NCBI GenBank assembly: GCA_013388745.1
Contig: JACAER010000006.1
Coordinates: forward strand, 1 to 64,000
Source of the DNA: Chloroflexota bacterium
GTDB lineage: Bacteria > Chloroflexota > Anaerolineae > Aggregatilineales > Phototrophicaceae
Length of the DNA: 64,000 nucleotides
Direction of reading: 5' to 3'
The stretch's first letter is position 1; each line of letters starts with the position of its first letter. The position numbers and the translations under genes are program-made. Shown here one piece after another: positions 15,337 through 23,970 of this stretch. A model generated the notes under the pieces. The model did no database searches. It had not been told where the DNA came from and saw nothing but the letters and a program-made list of their open reading frames with translations.

Positions 15337-16368
15337 ATGACCAATCTATTGGGAAGACGTAATTTTCTGAAATTCATGGGCGGCGCGGGCGCGATGGGCG
15401 CAGCGGCGCTGGCCGGGGCGCGCCTGGGGACAGGCGGCGCAGCGGCTGTGAGCGGCGCACAGGACCCGCACTTGCAGCAGGCAGGCGGCGAAACCTGGCA
15501 GGAAATGGATCAGCATCATCAAGAAGTTGTGGAAATCTTTCTGGCGCAGGCCGGCAGTGACCCGAACTTTTTCCGTCCGGCGATGGAACCGGAAATGGAC
15601 GGCGATGTCAAGGTTTTCAATATTACGTGCAGCGAGATCGACTGGGAAACCGCCCCCGGCATGGTGTTCCCGGCGATGGCGTACAACGGCATGGTGCCCG
15701 GCCCCACAGTGCGTGTCACCGAAGGCGATCGCGTGCGTTTCGTCGTCACCAACGAAATGACGCAAAGCACGGCCATCCACTTCCATGGCGCAATCGTCCC
15801 CAACGATCAGGATGGCGTGCCCTATATCACACAGGGTGTGATCACTCCAGGCAGCACTTTTTCTTATGAATTCACGGCACAGAACGCCGGCTCGCACATG
15901 TATCACTCGCACCACAACGCGGCGGAGCAGGTCACACGTGGTCTGATGGGCGCGTTCATTATTGACCCGGCGGATACCAGCCGCGAACCGGTGGCGGATG
16001 CCGAATACATCATCATTTTGAACGATACGGCCGTCGGTTTCACGCTCAACGGCAAGTCGTTCCCCTATACGCAGCCCATCATCGCGACACGCGGACAAAA
16101 GATTCGCGTGCGTTACATGAACGAAGGGCTGATGATCCACCCGATGCACTTACACGGTCTGCCGCAGTTGGTGTTCGCCAAAGACGGCTGGCATCTGCCG
16201 GTACCGTATATGTGCGACACGCTGAATGTTGCACCGGGCGAGCGCTATGACGTGCTGATTGACTGCACCGAAGTGGGCGTGTGGGCCTACCACTGCCATA
16301 TCCTGACGCACGCGGAAAGCCGCAACGGGATGTTCGGCATGGTGACGGTGCTGATCGTGAACGAATAA
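15337..16368 (+). CDS. Two-domain multicopper oxidase, Tat-exported
   Basis: A 343-residue cupredoxin oxidase. The N-terminus has a twin-arginine signal (GRRNFLKFMGGAGAMGAAAL). All copper motifs are present: HFHG (148-151), HSHH (190-193), HPMHLHG (268-274) and HCHILTHAESRNGM (319-332). Domain 1 has HSH where a type 1 site would have HCH, so the type 1 copper lies only in domain 2, as in trimeric two-domain laccases (type B). Three-domain enzymes are about 500 residues, and NirK nitrite reductases lack the HxxHxH motif, so a small laccase-like or ancestral oxidase is most likely. The substrate is unknown; the divergent cytochrome c may be the electron partner. TatA is encoded at 24502. Confidence 0.88.
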   Translation: MTNLLGRRNFLKFMGGAGAMGAAALAGARLGTGGAAAVSGAQDPHLQQAGGETWQEMDQHHQEVVEIFLAQAGSDPNFFRPAMEPEMDGDVKVFNITCSEIDWETAPGMVFPAMAYNGMVPGPTVRVTEGDRVRFVVTNEMTQSTAIHFHGAIVPNDQDGVPYITQGVITPGSTFSYEFTAQNAGSHMYHSHHNAAEQVTRGLMGAFIIDPADTSREPVADAEYIIILNDTAVGFTLNGKSFPYTQPIIATRGQKIRVRYMNEGLMIHPMHLHGLPQLVFAKDGWHLPVPYMCDTLNVAPGERYDVLIDCTEVGVWAYHCHILTHAESRNGMFGMVTVLIVNE

Positions 16369-16395
16369 GTCACGCAGAAGCAGCAAGTTAGACAG

Positions 16396-16422
16396 AACCA
16401 CCCCCTCTTGGGGTGGTTTTTC
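16396..16422 (+). terminator. Intrinsic terminator of the multicopper oxidase
   Basis: AACCACCCC (16396-16404), a 5-base loop and GGGGTGGTT (16410-16418), followed by TTT. It separates the oxidase from the convergent DUF1152 gene ending at 16424. Confidence 0.88.
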
Positions 16423-16423
16423 G

Positions 16424-17386
16424 TTAGTAGGGCAAGGCGCGACGCGGGCGCATTTGCATTCGCTGAATCAGCGCGTCGGCGATGCGAAAAGCGGCGGGTT
16501 TGTCGTGCGTGTCGGCCAGCGCGTCGATCAGCTTATTGTGCTGAATCACCGTCGCGGCGTCGAAAAACCAGTACAGACCCATAAGCGGCGAGAGGCACAC
16601 ACCGGGAAAATGGTCGTTGTACATGTCATACGCGCCGAATTCACCGCGCACCGCCGGAATGATGCGTGTCGATATGTGGCTTTTGTGATGATCTTTTTGT
16701 TCCCAGACATAACGGCAGGCCGCTTCAAACTGTTGGAAGGCCAGCATTTGCGGTGTGAGGGCGCAGACGCCCAAAAATGCGCCGGCTTTGGTAAGCGCGG
16801 CCATATTTTCCAGTGCGTTATAGTGGCACACGGCTTCTTCGACCTCTGTGCCGAAACCGATACAGCCCAAAATTTTCACAGGGAGGGGAAGAGCGCGCAC
16901 GGCAGCCAGTGACAGCGTATCTTCGACCAGTGTGCCCGAACCGGATTCGTCGCCGCGCATGAGCGAATCGACGCCGCCGTCAATGAGAATCAGGGCATCG
17001 ACCTGAAGATGTTCAACCAAGTGCTGGTAAGCGCGTTTAAGCTGCCTGCCGCCGCTGTTGGCGAGCATCCAGATCGTGATGTCTTGGGCGTGCTGCTGCT
17101 GAAACCACTGCGCCAGCAGCGGCTCCGGCAGATACGACAGTGTGTGCTTGACGCGCCCACGCGCGCCGACGAGCAAATCGGGCAGTAGCGTTTCTATCTC
17201 GCTGACGAGTGCCGCCAACCGAAATTCGGTGAAGCTGAGATTCGCCAGATGGACATTTTTGCCGCGCGCGCGCAGTGTAAAATACAGCGGCAGGCCGGCG
17301 AAGACATCAAAACCCCCGCCCGCGCCGGCGATCAGGATACTCTTGCTTTCTGCGAGCTGTGGCAAAATCGGAAGATTAAGTTCCAT
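16424..17386 (-). CDS. DUF1152 domain protein
   Basis: A soluble 320-residue protein. The N-terminal strand-loop ILIAGAGGGFDVFAGLPLYF is a glycine-rich nucleotide-binding-like motif. DALILIDGGVDSLMRGDESG is the family's acidic signature, and GCIGFGTEVEEAVCHYNALEN and EFGAYDMYNDHFPGVCLSPLM follow. DUF1152 proteins are widespread, and no activity has been established for them that I know of. The ATG at 17386 follows AGAGGCGCAC. It is divergent from the gene at 17496 and convergent with the multicopper oxidase. Confidence 0.85.
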   Translation of the reverse strand: MELNLPILPQLAESKSILIAGAGGGFDVFAGLPLYFTLRARGKNVHLANLSFTEFRLAALVSEIETLLPDLLVGARGRVKHTLSYLPEPLLAQWFQQQHAQDITIWMLANSGGRQLKRAYQHLVEHLQVDALILIDGGVDSLMRGDESGSGTLVEDTLSLAAVRALPLPVKILGCIGFGTEVEEAVCHYNALENMAALTKAGAFLGVCALTPQMLAFQQFEAACRYVWEQKDHHKSHISTRIIPAVRGEFGAYDMYNDHFPGVCLSPLMGLYWFFDAATVIQHNKLIDALADTHDKPAAFRIADALIQRMQMRPRRALPY

Positions 17387-17450
17387 GTGCGCCTCTGAAA
17401 CTTGCCTACTGGGTTAATTATAGCGATTGGGGATGAAAATTCCACCCACT

Positions 17451-17466
17451 CACAGTGTATACTGTG
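17451..17466 (+). promoter_or_regulatory. Inverted repeat overlapping a -10-like box
   Basis: CACAGT-GTAT-ACTGTG is a perfect 6-base inverted repeat and contains TATACT (17458-17463). No good -35 lies at the right distance. It could be an operator for the gene at 17496, whose ATG is 30 bases downstream. Confidence 0.35.
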
Positions 17467-17495
17467 TTGGACAAATGAGGCGAGGAGGAATCGCC

Positions 17496-18068
17496 ATGCC
17501 GGGTGAGACGGTTGTCGTTGTGTTTCCATCGCGCAGTGTGTTGGTCAAGGCGTTGGATTATCTCAACGGTCTGGACTACCTCAAGATTGAAGACGCGGCA
17601 ATCGTCGCCAAAGCCAACAGCGGCGAAGTCGTGGTACTGGACGGAGACTTGAGCGCCAATGAGGGCGGGATTGCCGGGGGCACACTGGGCGCCGCGCTGG
17701 CCGCGCTGGGGCTGGTGCATTTTGGGGCGCTGGCGCTGCCGGGCATTGGCCCGATTATTGCGCTGGGGACGGGGATTCTGATCGGCGGGATTGTCGGGCG
17801 GACGACAGGACGTTTCGCTACGTATCTGCGCGATGTGGGCTTTAAAAATTATCAGGTGGATGCGCTGGCGGCGCGTTTGCAGGCCGGGCACCCGGCGCTA
17901 GTGCTGGAACTGGCGAGCGGCAGTCCCGATGTGTTGCCGCGTTTGCGCGAAGAATTGAAGGCGTTTAAGGCCGAACTGGTCGAGCGCCTGCGCGAATCGT
18001 GGCCGGGCGCAGCGCTGGGCGAAACGGGCGACAAAACCAACGTCAAACGGCGCGGCCCTGTTGATTAG
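17496..18068 (+). CDS. Glycine-zipper protein of unknown function, 190 aa
   Basis: The N-terminal half (ETVVVVFPSRSVLVKALDYL) resembles the alpha/beta fold of DUF1269-type proteins. A glycine-rich hydrophobic core follows (GGIAGGTLGAALAALGLVHF, then LGTGILIGGIVGRTTGRFA), typical of membrane-active glycine-zipper segments. The C-terminus is a charged helix (PRLREELKAFKAELVERLRE). AGGAGGA is six bases ahead of the ATG at 17496. It lies 45 bases before deoC but need not be functionally linked. Confidence 0.65.
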   Translation: MPGETVVVVFPSRSVLVKALDYLNGLDYLKIEDAAIVAKANSGEVVVLDGDLSANEGGIAGGTLGAALAALGLVHFGALALPGIGPIIALGTGILIGGIVGRTTGRFATYLRDVGFKNYQVDALAARLQAGHPALVLELASGSPDVLPRLREELKAFKAELVERLRESWPGAALGETGDKTNVKRRGPVD

Positions 18069-18112
18069 CGGATACACTCTAAAATAGATGCTGGAGTTTT
18101 GGGAGCAGATTT

Positions 18113-19066
18113 ATGACGCATGAACGCAATCCGGGTATTCCGCTGGACATGGGCTGGGTGAACCAGGTGCGCGTCAATCTGAGCGCGACGGAGCGGCGCG
18201 CCGCGACACTGACCACACGGCGTTCGATCAAAAAAGAGTGGCAGGCGGCGTGGCTGCTGCACGCTATCACGCTGATTGACCTGACGACGCTGCAAGGCGA
18301 CGATACGCCGGGCAATGTCATCCGCCTATGTGCCAAAGCGCGCCAGCCTGTGCGCGACGACTTGCTCGCGGCGCTGGATATGGCGGGAAAACCTGTGCAG
18401 GTGGGCGCGGTATGCGTGTATCACAGCCGCGTGGCCGACGCGGTACGCGCCTTGGAGGGCACAACGATTCCCGTCGCGGCGGTTTCGACCGGGTTTCCGG
18501 CGGGACAAAGTCCGTATAAGCAGCGAATCGCCGAAATCCGCGAATCGGTGGCGGCGGGGGCAAAAGAGATCGACATCGTAATTTCACGCGAGCATGTGCT
18601 GACAGGCAACTGGGAAGCGCTGTATAACGAAACGTGTGAAATGCGCGCGGCCTGCGGCGACGCCCACATGAAAAGCATTCTGGCGACGGGCGATCTGGCG
18701 ACACTGCGCAATGTGGGCATGGCGAGTCTGGTGTGCATGATGGGCGGCTCGGATTTCATCAAAACCAGCACCGGCAAAGAGGACGTGAACGCCACGCTGG
18801 AGGTCAGCCTGGTGATGACGCGCGCCATCCGCGACTATCACGAGCGCACCCAGTATCAGGTGGGCTTTAAGCCGGCGGGAGGCATCCGCACAGCCAAACA
18901 GGCGTTGAACTGGATGATTTTGATGAAAGAAGAACTGGGTGACGAGTGGCTGCAACCGCACCTGTTCCGGCTGGGGGCCAGCGCGCTGCTGACAGACATC
19001 GAGCGCCAGCTATCGCACTTCGCTACCGGGCGCTACGCCGCTAAGCATCATATGCCGATGGTGTAG
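18113..19066 (+). CDS. deoC: Deoxyribose-phosphate aldolase
   Basis: Splits 2-deoxyribose-5-phosphate into glyceraldehyde-3-phosphate and acetaldehyde. The protein has 317 residues, the longer eukaryote-like form. Visible are LIDLTTLQGDDTPGNV, the AVSTGFPAGQSPYKQRIAEI strand, EIDIVISREHVLTGNWEAL, the Schiff-base Lys in DFIKTSTGKEDVNAT, and the second active-site Lys in VGFKPAGGIRTAKQA. Downstream come an Uma2-family gene and an ALDH16-type dehydrogenase. The dehydrogenase could oxidise the acetaldehyde released here, making this a deoxynucleoside salvage unit. Confidence 0.95.
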   Translation: MTHERNPGIPLDMGWVNQVRVNLSATERRAATLTTRRSIKKEWQAAWLLHAITLIDLTTLQGDDTPGNVIRLCAKARQPVRDDLLAALDMAGKPVQVGAVCVYHSRVADAVRALEGTTIPVAAVSTGFPAGQSPYKQRIAEIRESVAAGAKEIDIVISREHVLTGNWEALYNETCEMRAACGDAHMKSILATGDLATLRNVGMASLVCMMGGSDFIKTSTGKEDVNATLEVSLVMTRAIRDYHERTQYQVGFKPAGGIRTAKQALNWMILMKEELGDEWLQPHLFRLGASALLTDIERQLSHFATGRYAAKHHMPMV

Positions 19067-19076
19067 GGAGATAACG

Positions 19077-19664
19077 ATGGTCGCTCATCCGGGAATCGAG
19101 GAAAAATTTGTCGATGAAGACGAATTTATGCAACTTGGCTCAGATGCATTGGTTGAAATCGTCGATGGGGAGATTGTCGAAATGCATCCAGCAGGCGGCG
19201 TTCATCATTTTATCGGCGGCAATGTTCATGATCCGATGAAAGTGTTTGCGACAAAACACCAGTTAGGCTTCGTGTTTATGGATGGCCTGCTGTTTCATCT
19301 TTTTCGAGAAGGAAAGCGTCTGAAAGGCGCGCGTGTGCCGGACGTATCGTTTATCCGTCGTGACCGCATTCCCAAGGATTGGGATATCGAAAAGCCGTTT
19401 CCGGGCGCGCCAACGCTGGCAGTGGAAGTGATGTCACCTGACGATGACAGCGAAGACGTACTGAAAAAAGTGCGCGAATACCTGGCAGCGGGGACAGAAG
19501 AAGTGTGGGTCATTTATCCGAAACAGCGCGAAGTGCATCAATTCCTCCATGACAATAAGCATATTACTACTTACACCGACGGCGACGATGTGATCGTCAG
19601 CACGGCGCTGGCGGGATTTTCCATGGCGCTGCGCGAGATTTTCGCGCTGCCGAGTTTTGAATAG
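19077..19664 (+). CDS. Uma2-family (DUF820) putative endonuclease-fold protein
   Basis: A PD-(D/E)xK-fold protein of 195 residues. The family core is visible: ALVEIVDGEIVEMHPAGGVH, GARVPDVSFIRRDRIP with the Asp, PTLAVEVMSPDD with the Glu, and KVREYLAAGTEEVWVIYPKQ. Uma2 proteins occur in many copies in Cyanobacteria and Chloroflexi, and their activity is not established. GGGAG precedes the ATG. It sits between deoC (10 bases) and the aldehyde dehydrogenase (22 bases), so it is probably co-transcribed, without an evident metabolic role. Confidence 0.85.
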   Translation: MVAHPGIEEKFVDEDEFMQLGSDALVEIVDGEIVEMHPAGGVHHFIGGNVHDPMKVFATKHQLGFVFMDGLLFHLFREGKRLKGARVPDVSFIRRDRIPKDWDIEKPFPGAPTLAVEVMSPDDDSEDVLKKVREYLAAGTEEVWVIYPKQREVHQFLHDNKHITTYTDGDDVIVSTALAGFSMALREIFALPSFE

Positions 19665-19686
19665 TGGAAAGCTGAGGGGCTGAAAA

Positions 19687-22104
19687 ATGAAAGTCGCAGA
19701 AATTTTTGAAACGCTGTCTTATGGCCCTGCGCCCGAATCGGCGGCGGCAGCCAACGCCTGGCTGGACGAACACAAGCGCAAATTCGATTTATTCATCAAC
19801 AACCAGTGGCACGCGCCCAAAGATGGCCAATATTTCGCCACGCGCAATCCGGCGACGGGCGATACGCTGGCCGAAGTGGCTGACGCAGGCGCGGCGGATG
19901 TAGACGCGGCCTACCAGGCGGCGCGCGCGGCGTTCGAAGCGTGGCGCAAACAGAGCGGCCACACCCGCGCACGTTATTTGTACGCCATTGCGCGCGGCAT
20001 TCAGAAGCACCAACGCCTGCTAGCGGTCATCGAATCGCTGGATAACGGCAAGCCGATTCGCGAATCACGCGATCTGGATGTGCCGCTGGTGGCGCGACAT
20101 TTTTATCATCACGCGGGCTGGGCGCAGTTGATGGAACAGGAGCTGCCCGGTTATCAGCCGGTGGGCGTTGTCGGACAAATTATTCCCTGGAATTTCCCGC
20201 TGCTGATGCTGGCGTGGAAGATTGCGCCGGCCATCGCGATGGGCAACACCGTTGTCATCAAGCCCGCGCCGTATACGCCGCTGAGCGCGCTGCTGTTCGC
20301 GGAAATCGTCGCGGAAGCCGGGCTGCCGCCGGGCGTGATCAACATTGTCACGGGCGGCGACAAAAGCGGCGCGGCGATTGTCGAACACGCGGGTTTTGAC
20401 AAGATCGCCTTCACCGGTTCGACCCATGTGGGGCGCATTTTGCGGCGGGCGACGGCGGGCACGGGCAAACGGCTGTCGCTGGAACTGGGCGGCAAATCGC
20501 CGTATGTGGTGTTTGACAGCGCCGATCAGGACGCGGCGATCGAAGGGCTGGTAGACGCCATCTGGTTCAATCAGGGGCAGGTATGCTGCGCAGGGTCGCG
20601 GCTGCTGGTGCAGGAAAATATCGCGCCGCGCTTTTTGAACAAGCTGAAGCTGCGCATGAGCAAGCTGCGCATCGGCGACCCGCTGGATAAGGGCATCGAC
20701 ATCGGCGCGGTAGTTGATCCGGTGCAGTGGCACACGATTGATGGCTGGGTCAAGCGCGGGCTGGCCGAAGGCGCGGAAATGTTCCAGCCAGAGGGCGAAC
20801 TGCCGGCCAAAGGCTGTTTTTACCGCCCGACGCTGCTGACAAACGTCGGGCCGGCGTCGGCGGTGGTACAGGAAGAAATTTTCGGGCCGGTGCTGACAGC
20901 CATGACTTTCCGCACGCCGAAAGAGGCAGTGGCGCTGGCGAACAACACGCGCTACGGGCTGGCCGCCAGCGTGTGGAGCGAAAACATCAATCTGGCGATC
21001 GATGTGGCACGCAAAATCAAGGCGGGCAGTGTGTGGGTGAACTGCACGAACATGTTCGACGCTGCGTCGGGCTTCGGCGGCTATCGCGAGAGCGGCTTCG
21101 GGCGCGAAGGGGGCAAAGAAGGGCTGTACGAGTATGTGCGCCCGGCATGGCAGGCACGGCCACGCCCGCAGCTTTCCGGCGCGGCGGCCAACGGGACGTG
21201 GGGCAAGAGCGTGCCGGGGCGCCCCGCGCCGCTGAACGGCAAGGCTGGCGACGGCGTGGCGATTGACCGCACCGCCAAACTGTTTATCGGCGGCAAGCAG
21301 AAGCGTCCCGACGGCAATTACAGCCGCGCGGTGCAAGCGCCAGACGGGCACACGGTGGGCTATGTGGCGGACGGCAACTATAAAGACATCCGCGACGCGG
21401 TGGAAGCGGCGCACGCAGCCAGCAAATGGGCGGAGAGCAGCGGGCATACGCGCGCGCAGATTTTGTACTACATCGGCGAAAATCTGGCGGCGCGGGCGGC
21501 GGAATTCGCGGCGCGCATCGTGGCAATGAGCGGGCGCACGACGGAAGACGCGCGCGCCGAGGTCGATGCGGCGATTTCGCGTCTGTTCAGCTACGCGGCA
21601 TGGGCCGATAAGTACGGGGGCAGCATCCAGGAAACGACGCTGCGTGGCATCACGCTGGCCGTGCATGAGCCGCTGGGCGTGATTGGCATCGCCTGCCCGG
21701 ACGAGTATCCGCTGCTGGGCTTCGTGGCGCTGGTAGCGGCGGCCATCGCGCGCGGCAACACGGTGGTGGCGCTGCCTTCGCCGACGCAGCCGTTGAGCGC
21801 GACGGATCTGTATCAGGTCTTGGAAACGTCGGATGTGCCGGCGGGCGTGGTGAACATCGTGACTGGGGCGCGCGATGCGCTGGCGAAAACGCTGGCGGAG
21901 CACGACGATGTGGACGCCGTGTGGTATTTCGGCGACGCGGAAGGCTGCCGCCAGGTGGAAATGCTTGCGGCCAGCAATATGAAGCGCACCTGGGTGGGAT
22001 ATGGCGAGCGGCGCGATTGGCTGGACGCGCATCAGGGCATGGGCGAGGAATTTTTGCGCGAGGCGACGCAGGTCAAGAACATCTGGGTGCCGACGGGGGA
22101 ATGA
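19687..22104 (+). CDS. ALDH16-type aldehyde dehydrogenase with a degenerate second domain
   Basis: A fusion of two aldehyde dehydrogenase domains in 805 residues. The first (about 35-500) is complete: GQIIPWNFPLLMLAWKIAPA, SLELGGKSPYVVFD with catalytic Glu266, NQGQVCCAGSR with nucleophile Cys300, and EEIFGPVL. The second, from about residue 535 (KLFIGGKQKRPDG), keeps the coenzyme-domain frame (GVIGIACPDEYPLLGFVALV) but has no Glu/Cys pair and stops short. This is the layout of ALDH16. By neighbourhood with deoC it may oxidise acetaldehyde to acetate with NAD(P). GAGGGG precedes the ATG. Confidence 0.9.
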   Translation: MKVAEIFETLSYGPAPESAAAANAWLDEHKRKFDLFINNQWHAPKDGQYFATRNPATGDTLAEVADAGAADVDAAYQAARAAFEAWRKQSGHTRARYLYAIARGIQKHQRLLAVIESLDNGKPIRESRDLDVPLVARHFYHHAGWAQLMEQELPGYQPVGVVGQIIPWNFPLLMLAWKIAPAIAMGNTVVIKPAPYTPLSALLFAEIVAEAGLPPGVINIVTGGDKSGAAIVEHAGFDKIAFTGSTHVGRILRRATAGTGKRLSLELGGKSPYVVFDSADQDAAIEGLVDAIWFNQGQVCCAGSRLLVQENIAPRFLNKLKLRMSKLRIGDPLDKGIDIGAVVDPVQWHTIDGWVKRGLAEGAEMFQPEGELPAKGCFYRPTLLTNVGPASAVVQEEIFGPVLTAMTFRTPKEAVALANNTRYGLAASVWSENINLAIDVARKIKAGSVWVNCTNMFDAASGFGGYRESGFGREGGKEGLYEYVRPAWQARPRPQLSGAAANGTWGKSVPGRPAPLNGKAGDGVAIDRTAKLFIGGKQKRPDGNYSRAVQAPDGHTVGYVADGNYKDIRDAVEAAHAASKWAESSGHTRAQILYYIGENLAARAAEFAARIVAMSGRTTEDARAEVDAAISRLFSYAAWADKYGGSIQETTLRGITLAVHEPLGVIGIACPDEYPLLGFVALVAAAIARGNTVVALPSPTQPLSATDLYQVLETSDVPAGVVNIVTGARDALAKTLAEHDDVDAVWYFGDAEGCRQVEMLAASNMKRTWVGYGERRDWLDAHQGMGEEFLREATQVKNIWVPTGE

Positions 22105-22213
22105 GGGGCGCCCCAGCACACGAAGATGCAACCCTGCCTCTACGAAAGGGTGCATTTCAAATTAATGCAGGGACTTTTTGTCACTGCCCAGCCATCGAAT
22201 TTGAGGCTAAATC

Positions 22214-22347
22214 GCCCTCACCCCAACCCCTCTCCCTAACGGGCTTTCAGCCCTGGGAGAGGGGCTTCAACAGCATCGGGCACGGGTTTTCTCCCCCTCG
22301 CCTGGCCGCACAGCGGCGGTCGGGAGAGGGGGCAAGGGGGTGAGGGC
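22214..22347 (+). repeat. Palindromic CCCTCACCCC repeat in a 313-base gap (22105-22417)
   Basis: The left end GCCCTCACCCCAACCCCTCT is mirrored by GGGAGAGGGGGCAAGGGGGTGAGGGC at the right end (22322-22347). Together they make a 134-base palindromic unit with an inner CGGGCTTTCAGCCCTG hairpin. Such CCCTCACCCC units are common intergenic repeats in Chloroflexi and Cyanobacteria (MITE or REP-like). No gene is visible in the gap. Confidence 0.7.
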
Positions 22348-22417
22348 TTGGGCGCACCAACTTGAAATGTACCCGCTACGAAGACACCCTCTTGCACGAT
22401 TTGAGGTTAATCTATCT

Positions 22418-22843
22418 ATGAAGCGTTGGAACACCCCCGCTTTCATCAATCTCCTGATGAGCATCGTCGGCATCGCCGCCGTTGGGCTGCTGGCGGCCAA
22501 CCTTCCGCTGCATGATTTGACCGTATTGGCAGATGAGGAACGGCTGCTGGCGGCTTTTAGCACGGGTGGGATGAATATGCTGGCGCTGTTGGCGGCCTGT
22601 TTTGGGCTGAGCATGGCGTTGAATTATTTCGTCAGCGCGTTGGGCAAGGCGGCCAATGTTCCACGCCTGGGGCCAATTATGGTGTTTGCGACAGGGTTTT
22701 TAACGGTGGGTGGGCTGGTGTTGGGAGTCAGCAGTGCTGCCCTGCAAGGGATACAAACCATGTTGGTAATGAATACGGGTACAGGTCTCTTGTTTGGCAG
22801 TCTCATCGGCTGGCGCATCCGCCGCGCACAAACCGCGCCCTAA
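22418..22843 (+). CDS. Hypothetical four-helix membrane protein, 141 aa
   Basis: Not recognised. Three to four membrane helices: FINLLMSIVGIAAVGLLAAN, MLALLAACFGLSMALNYFVS, IMVFATGFLTVGGLVLGVSS, and LVMNTGTGLLFGSLIGWRI. A polar loop (LPLHDLTVLADEERLL) joins the first two. A longer reading from 22340 would include part of the palindromic repeat, so ATG at 22418 is preferred; GAGG lies upstream but further than usual. Confidence 0.6.
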   Translation: MKRWNTPAFINLLMSIVGIAAVGLLAANLPLHDLTVLADEERLLAAFSTGGMNMLALLAACFGLSMALNYFVSALGKAANVPRLGPIMVFATGFLTVGGLVLGVSSAALQGIQTMLVMNTGTGLLFGSLIGWRIRRAQTAP

Positions 22844-22852
22844 CCGTCGCCG

Positions 22853-22881
22853 TTGCTGTGCCGGGGGCGCTGTGCTATAGT
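22853..22881 (+). promoter_or_regulatory. Candidate promoter of the LysM/LTD gene
   Basis: TTGCTG (22853-22858), a 17-base spacer and TATAGT (22876-22881), about 50 bases ahead of the ATG at 22933. Confidence 0.5.
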
Positions 22882-22932
22882 GGCTGTCGGCAGTTTAACC
22901 GGGCATACCCGGCGAGAAGTGAGGACCAGCCT

Positions 22933-23904
22933 ATGCAGCGGCGTGCGATGTTGTTCTTGATTGCCAATGTGGCGCTCTCGATTGTGGTGGCGCTGGGGGT
23001 GATTTCGCTGTTTGGCCAGCAATTGAGCGGCGGCCAACCCCAACAAGTGATTGTGACCGTGCCGTTAATCATCACGGCGACGGCGGGGTCAACCCAGACG
23101 CCGTGGCTGATTACGGCCACGCCGCAGCCCGGCACGGTGATTCTGCCCACCGGGCTGGTGAGTCCCGCCGCTCCCGCCGAACAAACGCAGGTGGCCGCCG
23201 CAGGCAATGTCCAGACGCAAAACACGACGCCCGCCGTACAGGGCGCGACGATCAACGGCACGCCGCTTCCTGCCAACTGTATCATCCACATCGTGGAGCC
23301 GGGCGACGCGCCCTTCGCGTTGGGCGAAATTTACGGCGTTTCAGGCTTCGACATCATGGAGGCCAACGGGCTGACGGAAGAAACGGCCACACGCTTGCAG
23401 GTCGGGCAGGAATTGATTATTCCGCTGGAAGGCTGCACGCTGACTGCGCCCCTGATCGTGCCGACGCCGACACCCGAAGCGCAGGAAAGCAGCGCAGACA
23501 CGCCCGGCGCCGAAACAACGGCGGAAGCGGGCACACCGACGGCTACGCCCACGGTCACGCTGGCGCCAACGGCGGTGAACGCCCAGGTAACGATTGTCAG
23601 CGTGGTGAGCGCGGGTGATGTGACGGCAGAAGGCGTCGAAATCCGCAACAACGGCGCCCTGGTAGACATGACCGGCTGGACGCTGGCCGACGCCGACGGC
23701 AATACGTTTACCTTCCCGCGCCAACTGGTGTTCACGGGCGGGCAGGTGACGGTCTACACGCGCGTGGGCGAAAATTCGCCGATCGCGCTGTTCTGGAATC
23801 GCAGCACGGCGGTGTGGGGACAGGGCGACGTGGTGACTCTGCGCGATGAGGATGGCATGGTGCAGGCTACGTTCCGCATTCAGCGTCCGGGCGCGCTGCC
23901 GTAA
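22933..23904 (+). CDS. Membrane-anchored LysM plus lamin-tail domain protein
   Basis: A 323-residue exported protein. The N-terminal helix MLFLIANVALSIVVALGVIS anchors it. A Thr/Pro/Ala linker leads to a LysM-like peptidoglycan-binding domain (IIHIVEPGDAPFALGEIYGV, then GLTEETATRLQVGQELIIPL). A second linker rich in TP and TA repeats follows, then a C-terminal lamin-tail (LTD) beta-sandwich with GVEIRNNGALVDMTGWTLAD and FTFPRQLVFTGGQVTVYT. It is likely an envelope or cell-wall protein; the LTD role in bacteria is unclear. The ATG at 22933 follows GAGGA at eight bases. Confidence 0.82.
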   Translation: MQRRAMLFLIANVALSIVVALGVISLFGQQLSGGQPQQVIVTVPLIITATAGSTQTPWLITATPQPGTVILPTGLVSPAAPAEQTQVAAAGNVQTQNTTPAVQGATINGTPLPANCIIHIVEPGDAPFALGEIYGVSGFDIMEANGLTEETATRLQVGQELIIPLEGCTLTAPLIVPTPTPEAQESSADTPGAETTAEAGTPTATPTVTLAPTAVNAQVTIVSVVSAGDVTAEGVEIRNNGALVDMTGWTLADADGNTFTFPRQLVFTGGQVTVYTRVGENSPIALFWNRSTAVWGQGDVVTLRDEDGMVQATFRIQRPGALP

Positions 23905-23970
23905 TGGACTTTAATAGTGAAGAATAGTACAATCGCAGCTAAGGTTGGATAACGGGCTGCGAGGGATGCT

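Noticed and set aside
15346..16149. A 267-codon minus-strand frame across the multicopper oxidase
   Set aside because: All copper motifs are on the plus strand; the antisense frame has no known features.
20065..22155. A 696-codon minus-strand frame antisense to the ALDH16 gene
   Set aside because: The plus strand encodes clear ALDH motifs; the antisense product is His/Arg-rich without domains.
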